NCBI GenBank assembly: GCA_913058395.1
Contig: CAJXQI010000001.1
Coordinates: 62,001-126,000 of the forward strand
Reading direction: 5' to 3'
DNA: 64,000 bases
Source of the DNA: an uncultured Colwellia sp.
Lineage (GTDB): Bacteria; Pseudomonadota; Gammaproteobacteria; Enterobacterales; Alteromonadaceae
The position numbers and the translations under genes are program-made. The stretch's first letter is position 1; every line of letters starts with the position of its first letter. Shown one piece after another: positions 1-6,859 of this stretch. The notes under the pieces were generated by a model. That model was given only the letters and a program-made list of their open reading frames with translations. It had not been told where the DNA came from and did not search any database.

Positions 1-1
1 A

Positions 2-76
2 GTAAAGCCTGAGTGTTCTCAAGTCGGAGGCACAACAATTAGTAGTGTTATTAGCACTAGGCAAGCACCTCAATAA
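2..76 (+). CDS. 3' end of an upstream cassette ORF (partial)
   Basis: The frame beginning at base 2 is open from the window edge to a TAA at 74-76 and gives about 24 residues. The stop lies 5 bases before an attC-like site, the usual place for a gene-cassette ORF to end. Nothing can be said of its function. The other two plus-strand frames stop early, which mildly supports this frame. A stretch this short could be open by chance. Confidence 0.35.
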   Translation, partial: VKPECSQVGGTTISSVISTRQAPQ

Positions 77-81
77 GGTGT

Positions 82-174
82 GTCTAACAAGCCAAGTGAG
101 ACTTATAACAGTTTGTTAGTCTCACTTGGATTACCATTTAGCAAATCATTAAAACCCTCACTTGGACGTTAGAA
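82..174 (+). repeat. attC-like integron recombination site
   Basis: GTCTAAC (82-88) matches the RYYYAAC R'' box and GTTAGA at 168-173 matches the R' box. Between them are arms carrying CAAGTGAG on the left and CTCACTTG on the right. An inner perfect 12-bp inverted repeat (CCAAGTGAGACT at 92-103 against 118-129) gives an alternative hairpin. Length (93 bp) and imperfect dyad symmetry fit attC sites, which IntI recognises as folded single strands. It closes the partial cassette to its left. Confidence 0.7.
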
Positions 175-259
175 TATAATTGAGTATTGGTAAAATAAAA
201 GGGTTTAAGGTGAAACTAAATAAGCTATGTAACATTAACTAAATAGAAATTATGAGACA

Positions 260-298
260 GACATTACTGAGAAGCCTTCATAATAAGCTGTAATATGT
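260..298 (+). repeat. attC right-half-like repeat, copy A
   Basis: A segment of about 38 bp, starting GACATTACTGAGAAG and ending with CATAATAAGCTGT, recurs at 2248-2285 with two substitutions and a one- or two-base length change near its end. Both copies end a few bases before a cassette ORF, where an attC right half would lie. No matching left half sits directly upstream, so this may be a remnant site. The stretch 175-259 shows no gene. Confidence 0.5.
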
Positions 299-311
299 AA
301 ACGGAGTTCAA

Positions 312-626
312 ATGGATATTGAAGTAACTCGTCCAAAACAATTTCTAGATAAAGTTAGGAATTACCATTTGTATGTCGATGGTAATAAGCTTACTAAAAT
401 TAAACCTAATTCAACTCAAATTATTTCAATTCCGTCTCATACTAAATTTATTGAAGCTAAAATTGACTGGCGTTCAAGCCCAAAGTTTTATCTGGACAAT
501 TATTCTTCAAAAAAACTTATCATTAAAAATAGCGTCAGTGGCGGTTTTTTAAAGGTATTAGTATTACCTTTGTACTATGTGATTTTCGCTAGAAGCAAGT
601 ATTTAACAATTAAGAATTGCGTATAA
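312..626 (+). CDS. Small membrane-tethered cassette protein, PEGA-like
   Basis: 104 residues. The N-terminal part (RPKQFLDKVRNYHLYVDG, then a run predicted as beta strands ending KIDW) resembles a widespread group of small bacterial proteins beginning with 'RP..F.D..R.Y.iyiDg', which look like a PEGA or beta-sandwich fold; this is from memory of the pattern, not a search. Residues 77-95 (GGFLKVLVLPLYYVIFARS) form one hydrophobic segment, so the protein probably sits at the inner membrane. The start ATG follows a GGAG motif (302-305). The stop overlaps an attC left half. Function unknown. Confidence 0.6.
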   Translation: MDIEVTRPKQFLDKVRNYHLYVDGNKLTKIKPNSTQIISIPSHTKFIEAKIDWRSSPKFYLDNYSSKKLIIKNSVSGGFLKVLVLPLYYVIFARSKYLTIKNCV

Positions 627-686
627 CAGGCTATTCAAGCGGGGTTAGTTTTGCTCTGCTACACAATATCAAAGCATGGAGTGCAA
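621..686 (+). repeat. Degenerate attC site (left half only clear)
   Basis: GTATAAC followed by AGGCTATTCAAGC resembles the left arm of the better sites at 3588 and 4136 (ATATAACAAgCCaatTcAAGC). A convincing right half ending in GTTA is not present before the next ORF. The site therefore looks decayed or truncated, and the two flanking ORFs may no longer be separable cassettes. Confidence 0.4.
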
Positions 687-1226
687 ATGAAAAAAATATA
701 TATAACGATAGTCCTTTCGTCAATGGTCTTGTCTTCTTGTGGTGGCACTGGAGGAAATGCAGCTACTGAAACCTCAAAAAGTGACTTTAAAGCAAAGTTA
801 TCTAATACGTCTTGGAAAAAAGCATGTTCTCCTTATAATAAGTTTTCAAGCGACGAGTTAAAAGGTGATTGGAACGTCAAGATTAAGCTGAGTATAGATT
901 CCTCGCTAAAATCTACTTACCGAACAGAGTACTTCCACCCAACTGATACTGAATGTGGCTCAATGATGTTTGATACGTTGGATATCTCAAAATTTGCTAT
1001 TACAGGTAAAGTAATAAGTGAAGAAAGTATTGAAGCTGATGGTTTAAATGAGACTTTTACTTATAATTCTGATAATCGAAATCTTCCGCCAAATTACACG
1101 TTAATTTATATTAATAGTGAAAAATTATATTTTGGCCAGAAGTCTGCTGAAAATCTTGGGAAAACGCTTGAAACAAGGCACTCTTCTATATCTCTTGATA
1201 ATTATTTCACGCAAATTGTAAATTAA
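687..1226 (+). CDS. Putative lipoprotein, cassette-borne
   Basis: The ATG at 687 is preceded by GGAG at 679-682; an in-frame TTG at 651 would add 12 residues ahead of the signal and is unlikely. The 179-residue product has a classical lipoprotein signal: MKK, a hydrophobic stretch, then LSSC with Cys18 as the lipidation site, followed by a Gly-rich linker. Asp or Asn at +2 is absent (Gly), so outer-membrane sorting is expected. No family was recognised in the mature part. It begins and ends at attC-like half sites. Confidence 0.6.
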   Translation: MKKIYITIVLSSMVLSSCGGTGGNAATETSKSDFKAKLSNTSWKKACSPYNKFSSDELKGDWNVKIKLSIDSSLKSTYRTEYFHPTDTECGSMMFDTLDISKFAITGKVISEESIEADGLNETFTYNSDNRNLPPNYTLIYINSEKLYFGQKSAENLGKTLETRHSSISLDNYFTQIVN

Positions 1227-1604
1227 AAATCTAACAAGAACTTCAAGTGAAAGGTAAGTTGGCTGTTCTCACTTTGTTTCGAGTTTTAGTTAACTATATG
1301 ATTGATTAAATGGTGGAGAGGAAGGGCTTAATGCTTCTTCCTAACCCAGTATTCGAAGTGACCCCCTCCTAGTACTATGGGAGTAAAGTATTTTTATTTT
1401 TTCTATGTACTGTTTCTAAAGGGCTATAAAGACTTTTATAATTAATTGGTTTAAAAATTAGTTTAGATTAGGTTTTAAGTTATTTCCTGCTAAATATTTC
1501 TAATTAATAATATAAATATTTGTTTCATCTTATTGAAAAGCATTCATAATACGTCGCCGAAAACTAGTAACCGTTAAATTTGATGGTTATTTAATAATTT
1601 AAAT
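1227..1604. other. Cassette-array spacer with an attC left half
   Basis: TCTAACAAGAACTTCAAG at 1231-1248 looks like an attC left arm, but no right half follows. There is a short imperfect hairpin around AGGAAGGGC...CTTCTTCCT (about 1318-1344) and another around CTCC...GGGAG near 1367-1384. From 1390 the sequence is very AT-rich and may hold the promoter of the following gene. No ORF was seen. Confidence 0.4.
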
Positions 1605-2243
1605 ATGGATATAAGATTGAGTATGAATAAAAGTATAATTGGGCTTGTTGCTGCATTAATAACTACGCCTGTATTCGCCGACACAGGTTTTTATGGCGAA
1701 TTATTGTTAGGAAACACAAATAATGAATCGAAAAGCAAAAGTGATGATGACTCAGTACAAGTTGAGTTAGAAGATCATATTAAACTTTCTGGAAGTAGTA
1801 CCTCTTACGCATTAAGAGGCGGTTATCAATTTAATGATAATTTCGCGATAGAATTATCCCACCATGTATATGGTGATGTTACTTATAAATATACCGATAG
1901 ATATGATGACACAATAAAAAATAAAATTGATTCAAACTCAAATAATATTGCTCTTAAAGGTATATGGCCAGTTACTGATGCTATTTCTTTGAATGCGCGT
2001 TTGGGTGCAGCTAATTGGGATTTCGATGTTGTTGCTACAGACTCTGCTTACCCTGATGAAGTTGAAAAATTTAGTGAAAGTGGAACTGATGTTTATTATG
2101 GAATTGGTGCTGAATATATTTTGAATGATAAAGTTAGCCTTGGTATAGAGTATTCTACTTTATCAATGAAATGGGGTTCAGGGGATATTGATGTTAAGCA
2201 TACCGTAGATAGTTTATCGTTAGTTTTACAAATGAAATTCTAG
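1605..2243 (+). CDS. Outer-membrane beta-barrel protein (OmpA/OMP_b-brl type)
   Basis: 212 residues. A signal peptide ends around PVFA-DTGF; alternating strands follow (YALRGGYQFNDNFAIELSHH; GIGAEYILNDKVSLGIEYS) and the chain ends in Phe, the C-terminal signature used by the Bam machinery. Size and pattern fit an eight-stranded opacity/OmpA-like barrel. An inner start at 1623 (MNKSIIGLV) gives a cleaner signal peptide and is equally likely; neither has a strong ribosome site. Unlike its neighbours it lacks a good attC on its left, yet an attC-like half follows its stop directly. Confidence 0.65.
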   Translation: MDIRLSMNKSIIGLVAALITTPVFADTGFYGELLLGNTNNESKSKSDDDSVQVELEDHIKLSGSSTSYALRGGYQFNDNFAIELSHHVYGDVTYKYTDRYDDTIKNKIDSNSNNIALKGIWPVTDAISLNARLGAANWDFDVVATDSAYPDEVEKFSESGTDVYYGIGAEYILNDKVSLGIEYSTLSMKWGSGDIDVKHTVDSLSLVLQMKF

Positions 2244-2247
2244 GGGC

Positions 2248-2285
2248 GACATTACTGAGAAGTCTCCATAATAAGCTGTTATGTT
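2248..2285 (+). repeat. attC right-half-like repeat, copy B
   Basis: Near-identical to the segment at 260-298. It starts five bases after the barrel gene stop and ends in GTTATGT, an acceptable R' box. It stands immediately before the glutaredoxin cassette, so it marks that cassette's left boundary. Confidence 0.5.
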
Positions 2286-2311
2286 TTTAATCTAAGCTAG
2301 GAGTGCTGTAA

Positions 2312-2626
2312 ATGAAGAAATGGATTTTCGTTGCTGTTCTTATACTGATAATTCAAAAATGGGATGTGATTACAGCTAAACCAATCAACCCTAATGCTCA
2401 GGTTGTACTTTATGCAACTTCATGGTGTAAGTACTGCAAAAAAGCAAGGCGCTTGCTAGATGATAATGGCGTTAAATATATCGAATATGACATTGAAGCT
2501 TCGCATGAAGGACTTGAAAAATATAATAAAATAGGCGGTAAAGGAATACCTGTTTTAGTAATAGACGGTGTGGTTTTAAATGGCTATAACCCTGAAAAAA
2601 TACTTAGTTTCTTAAGAAAAACATAA
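2312..2626 (+). CDS. Membrane-anchored or exported glutaredoxin-like protein
   Basis: 104 residues. An N-terminal hydrophobic segment (residues 4-15) precedes a glutaredoxin fold: beta strand VVLYATSWC, active site C39-K-Y-C42, helix, YIEYDIE, then GKGIPVLVIDG with the conserved cis-Pro, and NGYNPEKI. The anchor would put the thiol site outside the cytoplasm or tether it to the membrane, unusual for ordinary glutaredoxins. The CxxC motif indicates thiol-disulfide exchange; partner unknown. It is a single-gene cassette between 2248-2285 and the attC at 2621. Confidence 0.75.
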   Translation: MKKWIFVAVLILIIQKWDVITAKPINPNAQVVLYATSWCKYCKKARRLLDDNGVKYIEYDIEASHEGLEKYNKIGGKGIPVLVIDGVVLNGYNPEKILSFLRKT

Positions 2627-2724
2627 CAAGCATTTCAAGCGAGGCTGCTAATAGTTTGCTCGATTTCGCTTCACAGCACATTTTAGTCATCTACAATTTG
2701 CCCTTTAACCGGGCGCTATGTTTT
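2621..2724 (+). repeat. attC-like site
   Basis: ACATAACAAGC at the stop of the glutaredoxin ORF and CCGGGCGCTATGT at the right end form the outer arms. The centre carries the CACATTTTAG / CAaTTTgCC elements also present at 3588. About 104 bp long; the R' box departs by one base (GCTATGT) from the sites at 3208 and 2279. Confidence 0.6.
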
Positions 2725-2735
2725 AAGGGAATAAT

Positions 2736-3113
2736 ATGCATAAACTGGTAGTAACACTTTTTATTTTAATACTTTTTTCTTGTTTTCAAAATGAAGCACA
2801 TTCATTTGAAAGGGATAAATATAATCGTCTTGTAGATTCTGTTGCATTTAAATCTAAAGTATCCGGCACAACTTGGGAATACAATTGGAATGGTAGTAAG
2901 TTTATTTTTGGCTTTAAGCCTGACGGTAAAATATCAAAGCTAAAAGGTTGGTCTAAAGTTCAATGGACTGTTAACCAAAGAAATGAAGTTGTTCTAAACC
3001 ATGGTTCGAAAAAGATGTTCTTGTTTTTTAATGATAAAGGTACCTTTTTTAAAACGGTAGATTGGGATGGTCAGCGAGCAACAGGTAGACGAGTTTTTAA
3101 GGATGACATTTAA
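2736..3113 (+). CDS. Exported cassette protein of unknown function
   Basis: 125 residues with a signal peptide (MHKLVVTLFILILFSCF...AHS). The hydrophobic run ends LFSC, so a lipoprotein is possible, but cleavage after AHS also fits. The mature part is rich in Trp, Lys and aromatic residues (GTTWEYNWNG, GFKPDGKI, VQWTV), suggesting a small beta-barrel of lipocalin type. This fold guess rests on pattern only. The ATG follows AAGGGA (2725-2730). Bounded by attC sites on both sides. Confidence 0.6.
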   Translation: MHKLVVTLFILILFSCFQNEAHSFERDKYNRLVDSVAFKSKVSGTTWEYNWNGSKFIFGFKPDGKISKLKGWSKVQWTVNQRNEVVLNHGSKKMFLFFNDKGTFFKTVDWDGQRATGRRVFKDDI

Positions 3114-3114
3114 A

Positions 3115-3214
3115 ACATTACAAGCTGTTAAACAAGAACAAAAAACAGTTGGTTTTGCTCCTTCGTCGCTAATGTTAACCAACTATTTTATTGCCTGCTA
3201 ATAAGGCGTTATAT
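3115..3214 (+). repeat. attC-like site
   Basis: Left box ACATTAC (3115-3121) with AAGCTG; right box GTTATAT (3208-3214) preceded by AAGGC. The interior AACAGTTGGTTTTGCT...GTTAACCAACTATTT can pair (AGTTGGTT with AACCAACT) and is shared almost base for base with the site at 4136. About 100 bp. Confidence 0.75.
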
Positions 3215-3227
3215 GTAAAGGAAAGTT

Positions 3228-3581
3228 ATGTTAAAACGAATAGTTTTAAGCTCTATATTTATAGCCTCAACATTTTCAACGAAGGCGAAAAGTGATGAAT
3301 GTAATTTTGCAGGCATCTGGGATCACTCAGCTAAACCTGCAAAACTTTTTATTGATTTATCTAAAGGTGAAATCTCAGTTTATTCTCACGACTTAAATCC
3401 TGACTCTGTTGGTTTAGTTGTCTTAAAAAGTTTGAAAATTGCTTCTACGAAGTCTTCTTGGGATGCAAAAATGTATAGTGCAGCGGAAGATTCATTTGTC
3501 GATGTTCAAATAACGCCAAAAAGCTGTAATCAATTAAGTGTTGGGTTTCAAGGCGAAGAAGTATTAGGGCTAGTTAGGTAA
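3228..3581 (+). CDS. Exported cassette protein of unknown function
   Basis: 117 residues. The signal peptide is MLKRIVLSSIFIASTFSTKAKS. The mature protein has two cysteines (DECNF, KSCNQ) that could form a disulfide, and reads as an all-beta domain (AGIWDHSAKPAKLFIDLSKGEISVYS). The ATG follows AAAGGAAAG. No family recognised. It is a one-gene cassette between the attC sites at 3115 and 3588. Confidence 0.6.
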   Translation: MLKRIVLSSIFIASTFSTKAKSDECNFAGIWDHSAKPAKLFIDLSKGEISVYSHDLNPDSVGLVVLKSLKIASTKSSWDAKMYSAAEDSFVDVQITPKSCNQLSVGFQGEEVLGLVR

Positions 3582-3587
3582 ATTTAC

Positions 3588-3686
3588 ATATAACAAGCCA
3601 ATTAAGCTGGACTAAAAACACTTTACTGTTTCGTTCCTCAACATTTTAGCCAACAATTATTTTCCTCTTAATCGGGGGATATTTTA
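3588..3686 (+). repeat. attC-like site
   Basis: Left arm ATATAACAAGCCAATTAAGC; the interior has AGCCAACAATTATTT; right arm CTTAATCGGGGGATATT. CTTAA in the right arm pairs with TTAAG in the left. The R' box is degenerate (GGATATT in place of GTTATAT). About 99 bp. Confidence 0.6.
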
Positions 3687-3696
3687 AGGAAATTCT

Positions 3697-4134
3697 GTGG
3701 AAGTATCACTTCGCCAAGTGTCAAAAGAAAATTATGAAGAAGTTTGTGAGCTCGATGTCACAAAAGAACAAGAAGACTTTGTGGCTTGTAATATGTGGTC
3801 AATAGTTGAGTCAAAGTACAATGAAGGGTATGAAACCAGAGTTATTTATATGAAAGAAGAGCCTGTAGGCTTTTTTATGTGGGTGAAAGAATCTAGCATT
3901 AAAGTTTCCATTTGGCGATTTATGGTCGATAAAAACCATCAACAAAAATCAATAGGACGTGTCGCACTTAACCTAGCCTTGGCGGAAATAAGAAAAGTAC
4001 CAGATTTACAAGAAATCGAAATTTGTTATAACCCCAAAAATCCTGTCGCTAAAGAGTTTTATGCTAGCTTTGGCTTTTCTGAAGTCGGTATGGATGAAGA
4101 CGATGAAGATATGCTGGCTGTTATTAAACTTTAA
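3697..4134 (+). CDS. GNAT-family N-acetyltransferase, cassette-borne
   Basis: 145 residues starting at GTG, with AAGGA six bases upstream. The order of elements fits GNAT enzymes: VSLRQVSKENYEEVCEL, a central strand VIYMKEEPVGFFMWV, then WRFMVDKNHQQKSIGRVALNLAL, which is motif A with an acetyl-CoA pyrophosphate loop Q-x-x-S-I-G-R, and EIEICYNPKNPVAKEFYASFGF, the motif B region typical of the family. Acetyltransferases of this sort are common integron cargo. The substrate cannot be read from the sequence. Last complete cassette before the array ends. Confidence 0.8.
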   Translation: MEVSLRQVSKENYEEVCELDVTKEQEDFVACNMWSIVESKYNEGYETRVIYMKEEPVGFFMWVKESSIKVSIWRFMVDKNHQQKSIGRVALNLALAEIRKVPDLQEIEICYNPKNPVAKEFYASFGFSEVGMDEDDEDMLAVIKL

Positions 4135-4135
4135 A

Positions 4136-4238
4136 ATATAACAAACCATTCAAGCTGGACAAAAAAAACAGTTGGTTTTGCTGCCGCGTTGCTAATTTTA
4201 ACCAACTATTTCTGGGGCGCCATTCATGGCTGATATAT
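4136..4238 (+). repeat. attC-like site, end of array
   Basis: Left arm ATATAACAAACCATTCAAGC; interior AACAGTTGGTTTTGCT...TTAACCAACTATTT as in 3115-3214; right arm GGGGCGCCATTCATGGCTG followed by ATATAT rather than a proper GTTA box. The right end looks eroded, which fits the last attC of an array. The phage-type integrase gene follows 37 bases later on the other strand. Confidence 0.6.
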
Positions 4239-4275
4239 CAACCTTACTGCATATTAAGCGTGATTAAGTGTAATC

Positions 4276-5343
4276 TCATAATAATTTCTCATGTAATTTA
4301 TGTGGAAATAATTGAGTGTAAACTTGCCACAAAATATTTAAATTCCTATGACCAGTAACTTGGGCTACTTCTTCAATGGAGTAGCCTTGCTCAAATAGCC
4401 TACTTGCTCCTTCACGTCTTAAATCGTGATACCTTAAATCTTCAATACCCAATTCATTACGTACACGTTGAAAGCCAACACTTACGCTTTGGGATTTATA
4501 AGGGAATATGAACTCACAATTTTGGGGTTGTCTAATAGCAATGTTAAATGATTCACCTAATAACGGTGCAATCATGTGATTGCCTTTCTTTTTTCTTGGG
4601 TCTTTTCTATCTCGAATCAAAATTGTTTTATGTTCTCGGTTTAAGTCCTCCCATCTTAATCCACATACTTCGCCAATTCGCATGCAAGATAAAATGCTAA
4701 AGTCTAATATGTCATTGTATGGAATTCTTACCTTTCCATTGGCTTTTTGGCCTTCTCTAATTGTGAGGGCCGCTTTTAGTTTATCTATTTCTATAAGAGT
4801 AGGCCGTCTAGTTCTTTTCTCACTTTTTCCTATTAACTTCATATCAATCAATGTAGGTAAGGCTTCGTCAAAAATTTGATAATTGGCTTCAATCTCAAAT
4901 ACTGGATAGGCTTTTTTCATGACTGCACGCAAATATGACATGTCGTGATAAATGGTTGCCGGTTTTGTTCCTGATTCAATACGTTCTTTACAGTGTCTGA
5001 TTAAATCACTGGTTTTTAGCTTGTTACTTTGTGTTTTAGCAATGTCACAGTCTCGGAGCATTTGGATTACGTAACGTTTAGTTCTACCTGTGCTACCCCA
5101 TAAGTGCTCATCTTCAATATATAGGTCTATTAAGTTACCAATCGATATTGCTTTTTTAATTCCAATTTCTTCGTTTTCAATTTCTTGGACGCGTTTTTTG
5201 CCGTAAATTCGTGCTAATTCTTTTTTACGGAATGTTTTAGATTCTCGGTGTATAATCGCATTGTTTTTTTTAACAACGATTCCACAGCGGTAACTGAAGT
5301 CACCATTAGCTTTGGCGCGTTTTGTAATTGTGAATGATGCCAT
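4276..5343 (-). CDS. Phage-type tyrosine recombinase at the dusA locus
   Basis: The likely start is the ATG at 5343 (MASFTITKRAKANG), with TAGGA eight to nine bases upstream; the frame stays open to 5418 but that ATG has no ribosome site. The product is 355 residues. N-terminal arm-binding and SAM-like core regions come first, then the catalytic domain. Numbered from the longer frame, catalytic residues are Arg247 (SCMRIGEVCGLRW), His331 and Arg334 (HDLRREGASRLF), His357 (TGHRN) and nucleophile Tyr367 (WQVYTQL), so it looks active. It lacks the extra IntI helix and is not an integron integrase. It is divergent from dusA, a recognised insertion hotspot for islands with this integrase type. Confidence 0.85.
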   Translation of the reverse strand: MASFTITKRAKANGDFSYRCGIVVKKNNAIIHRESKTFRKKELARIYGKKRVQEIENEEIGIKKAISIGNLIDLYIEDEHLWGSTGRTKRYVIQMLRDCDIAKTQSNKLKTSDLIRHCKERIESGTKPATIYHDMSYLRAVMKKAYPVFEIEANYQIFDEALPTLIDMKLIGKSEKRTRRPTLIEIDKLKAALTIREGQKANGKVRIPYNDILDFSILSCMRIGEVCGLRWEDLNREHKTILIRDRKDPRKKKGNHMIAPLLGESFNIAIRQPQNCEFIFPYKSQSVSVGFQRVRNELGIEDLRYHDLRREGASRLFEQGYSIEEVAQVTGHRNLNILWQVYTQLFPHKLHEKLL

Positions 5344-5360
5344 TAGAAATCCTACTCTTT

Positions 5361-5381
5361 TATGGTGTACATATGGTGTAC
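5361..5381. promoter_or_regulatory. Direct repeat before the integrase gene, possible operator
   Basis: TATGGTGTAC occurs twice, at 5361-5370 and 5372-5381, one base apart. It sits 18-38 bases upstream of the preferred integrase start, between the two divergent genes. Tandem 10-bp repeats one helical turn apart suit binding of a small regulator or excisionase. The role is inferred. Confidence 0.35.
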
Positions 5382-5453
5382 CATAGATCGAAATTGAAGG
5401 TAACTCAACGCAACTCATGGTAATTTATACAGTAGTTATTGTAAGGTAATAAA

Positions 5454-6479
5454 GTGTCTAGCCCAGTAAAACCAATAAATTCAACAAATTCAATAAGTCA
5501 TAAGCTTTCCATTGCACCCATGCTCGATTGGACTGATCGTCATTGTCGTTATTTTTATCGTGTAATGTCGAAGCACACTGTGTTGTATACCGAAATGGTA
5601 ACCACAGGGGCAATTCTATTTGGCAAAGGTAATTACCTTGAATATAACCAGCAAGAACATCCGGTTGTGTTGCAGTTAGGTGGTAGCGATGTAAAAGCGA
5701 TGACTGAATGTGCAAAAATTGCTGAGGAACAAGGTTATGACGAAATTAATATTAATGTTGGTTGTCCGTCTGACCGTGTGCAAAATGGTATGTTTGGCGC
5801 TTGTTTGATGGCTGAACCACAGCTCGTCGCTGATTGTGTATCGAGTATGCAAAATGCTACTAGTATTCCTACTACGGTTAAGTCTCGTATTGGTATTGAT
5901 GATTTAGACAGTTATGAGTTTTTGCATAAATTTATGACGACGGTAAGCGCCGCAGGTTGCCAGCATTTTATTATTCATGCGCGCAAGGCGTGGTTAAGTG
6001 GTTTAAGCCCTAAGCAGAACCGAGATATTCCGCCGTTGGACTATCAACGTGTTTATCAAATTAAACAAGACTTCCCAGAGACCGAAATTTCAATCAATGG
6101 CGGTATAAAAAGCTTTATTGAAGCGAATGAGCATATGCAGCACATTGATGGCGTGATGATCGGCCGTGAGGTTTATCAGAACCCATATATGCTAGTAGAG
6201 GCTGACAATGCTATTTGGCAAGCGAATGAGTCGGTTAAATCACGACAAGCGGTGATTAATGAGATGGTGCCATATATTGATTATCACGTTGCTAATGGTG
6301 GTCGTGCATGGCATGTCATAAGACACATGCTAGGTTTATGTAATGGCTTAGCGGGTGCAAAGCAGTTCCGTCGCTTTTTAAGTGAAAACTGTAGCGGTCA
6401 AGTAGTGTCAGGCGATATTCTGCAACAAGCCTTTGCAAGAGTAATACAGCTAAACCCTGATTTAAACTTAGCTGTGTAA
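5454..6479 (+). CDS. dusA: tRNA-dihydrouridine synthase A
   Basis: 341 residues, GTG start with AAGG eight bases upstream. DusA is an FMN enzyme that reduces U20/U20a in the tRNA D-loop. Visible marks: IAPMLDWTDRHCR (residues 20-32), NVGCPSDRVQ with Cys104 in the conserved GCPS motif, GACLMA, KSRIGIDD, HARKAW, then SINGGI and MIGREVYQNP for phosphate binding. The first 18 residues are poor in complexity (NSTNSIS) and differ from the usual short N-terminus, as expected if integration next to the start has remodelled the 5' end. The integrase gene on the other strand begins about 110 bases upstream. Confidence 0.95.
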   Translation: MSSPVKPINSTNSISHKLSIAPMLDWTDRHCRYFYRVMSKHTVLYTEMVTTGAILFGKGNYLEYNQQEHPVVLQLGGSDVKAMTECAKIAEEQGYDEININVGCPSDRVQNGMFGACLMAEPQLVADCVSSMQNATSIPTTVKSRIGIDDLDSYEFLHKFMTTVSAAGCQHFIIHARKAWLSGLSPKQNRDIPPLDYQRVYQIKQDFPETEISINGGIKSFIEANEHMQHIDGVMIGREVYQNPYMLVEADNAIWQANESVKSRQAVINEMVPYIDYHVANGGRAWHVIRHMLGLCNGLAGAKQFRRFLSENCSGQVVSGDILQQAFARVIQLNPDLNLAV

Positions 6480-6771
6480 TTTACGCGTGTATTTTGTTTG
6501 CATAGCTTAACCCAAGCTTTTTCATTTGTTACACCTGTAAGTTAACGCCGGTGTGCGAGATTATAAAAATCCCGATATCGGTAAATGACTTCTCGATTTC
6601 GGGACATTATTAGCATAAATGCTATTTTCTTCACTGTTCGCCTTTAAATTCACTATAAGTTAGTTAATTTAACCACATCGCTTATCTATTACGGTGTTTT
6701 TAACAAATCACATTATTTTGTAAAAATTAAATTCACTTAAAAAACAATGGACTAACAAATAGTTCGATCCT
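6480..6771. other. Intergenic region after dusA
   Basis: No gene. One imperfect hairpin (TCCCGA at 6570-6575 with TCGGGA at 6599-6604) may mark the end of the dusA transcript, although a T run follows only on the minus strand. The rest is AT-rich and leads into the sigma54 promoter at 6772. Confidence 0.4.
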
Positions 6772-6787
6772 TGGCACAACCTTTGTA
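6772..6787 (+). promoter_or_regulatory. Sigma54 promoter upstream of the small PspG-position ORF
   Basis: TGGCACAACCTTTGTA matches the -24/-12 consensus TGGCAC-N5-TTGCW with exact GG-to-G spacing; only the -12 C is T. The same variant (TTGTA) occurs at 8428-8443 before the psp operon, so both are probably read by the same enhancer-binding protein, PspF by family knowledge. The small ORF begins 73 bases downstream. Confidence 0.75.
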
Positions 6788-6859
6788 AGTGTTTATGCAA
6801 CTTAACTAGTAACAAGTTATAAATTACAGCTGTTTAAACTGCTAAAAAGGAATGATGCA

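Noticed and set aside
4276-5343. Considered as the integron integrase IntI
   Set aside because: It lies at the wrong end of the array, reads against it, and its patch between the RW box and HxLR lacks the extra IntI helix. Sequence around HDLRREGASRLFEQG is phage-integrase type.
6570-6604. Hairpin after dusA as a plus-strand terminator
   Set aside because: The T run lies on the minus-strand side, where no gene ends. Kept only as a note in the intergenic entry.
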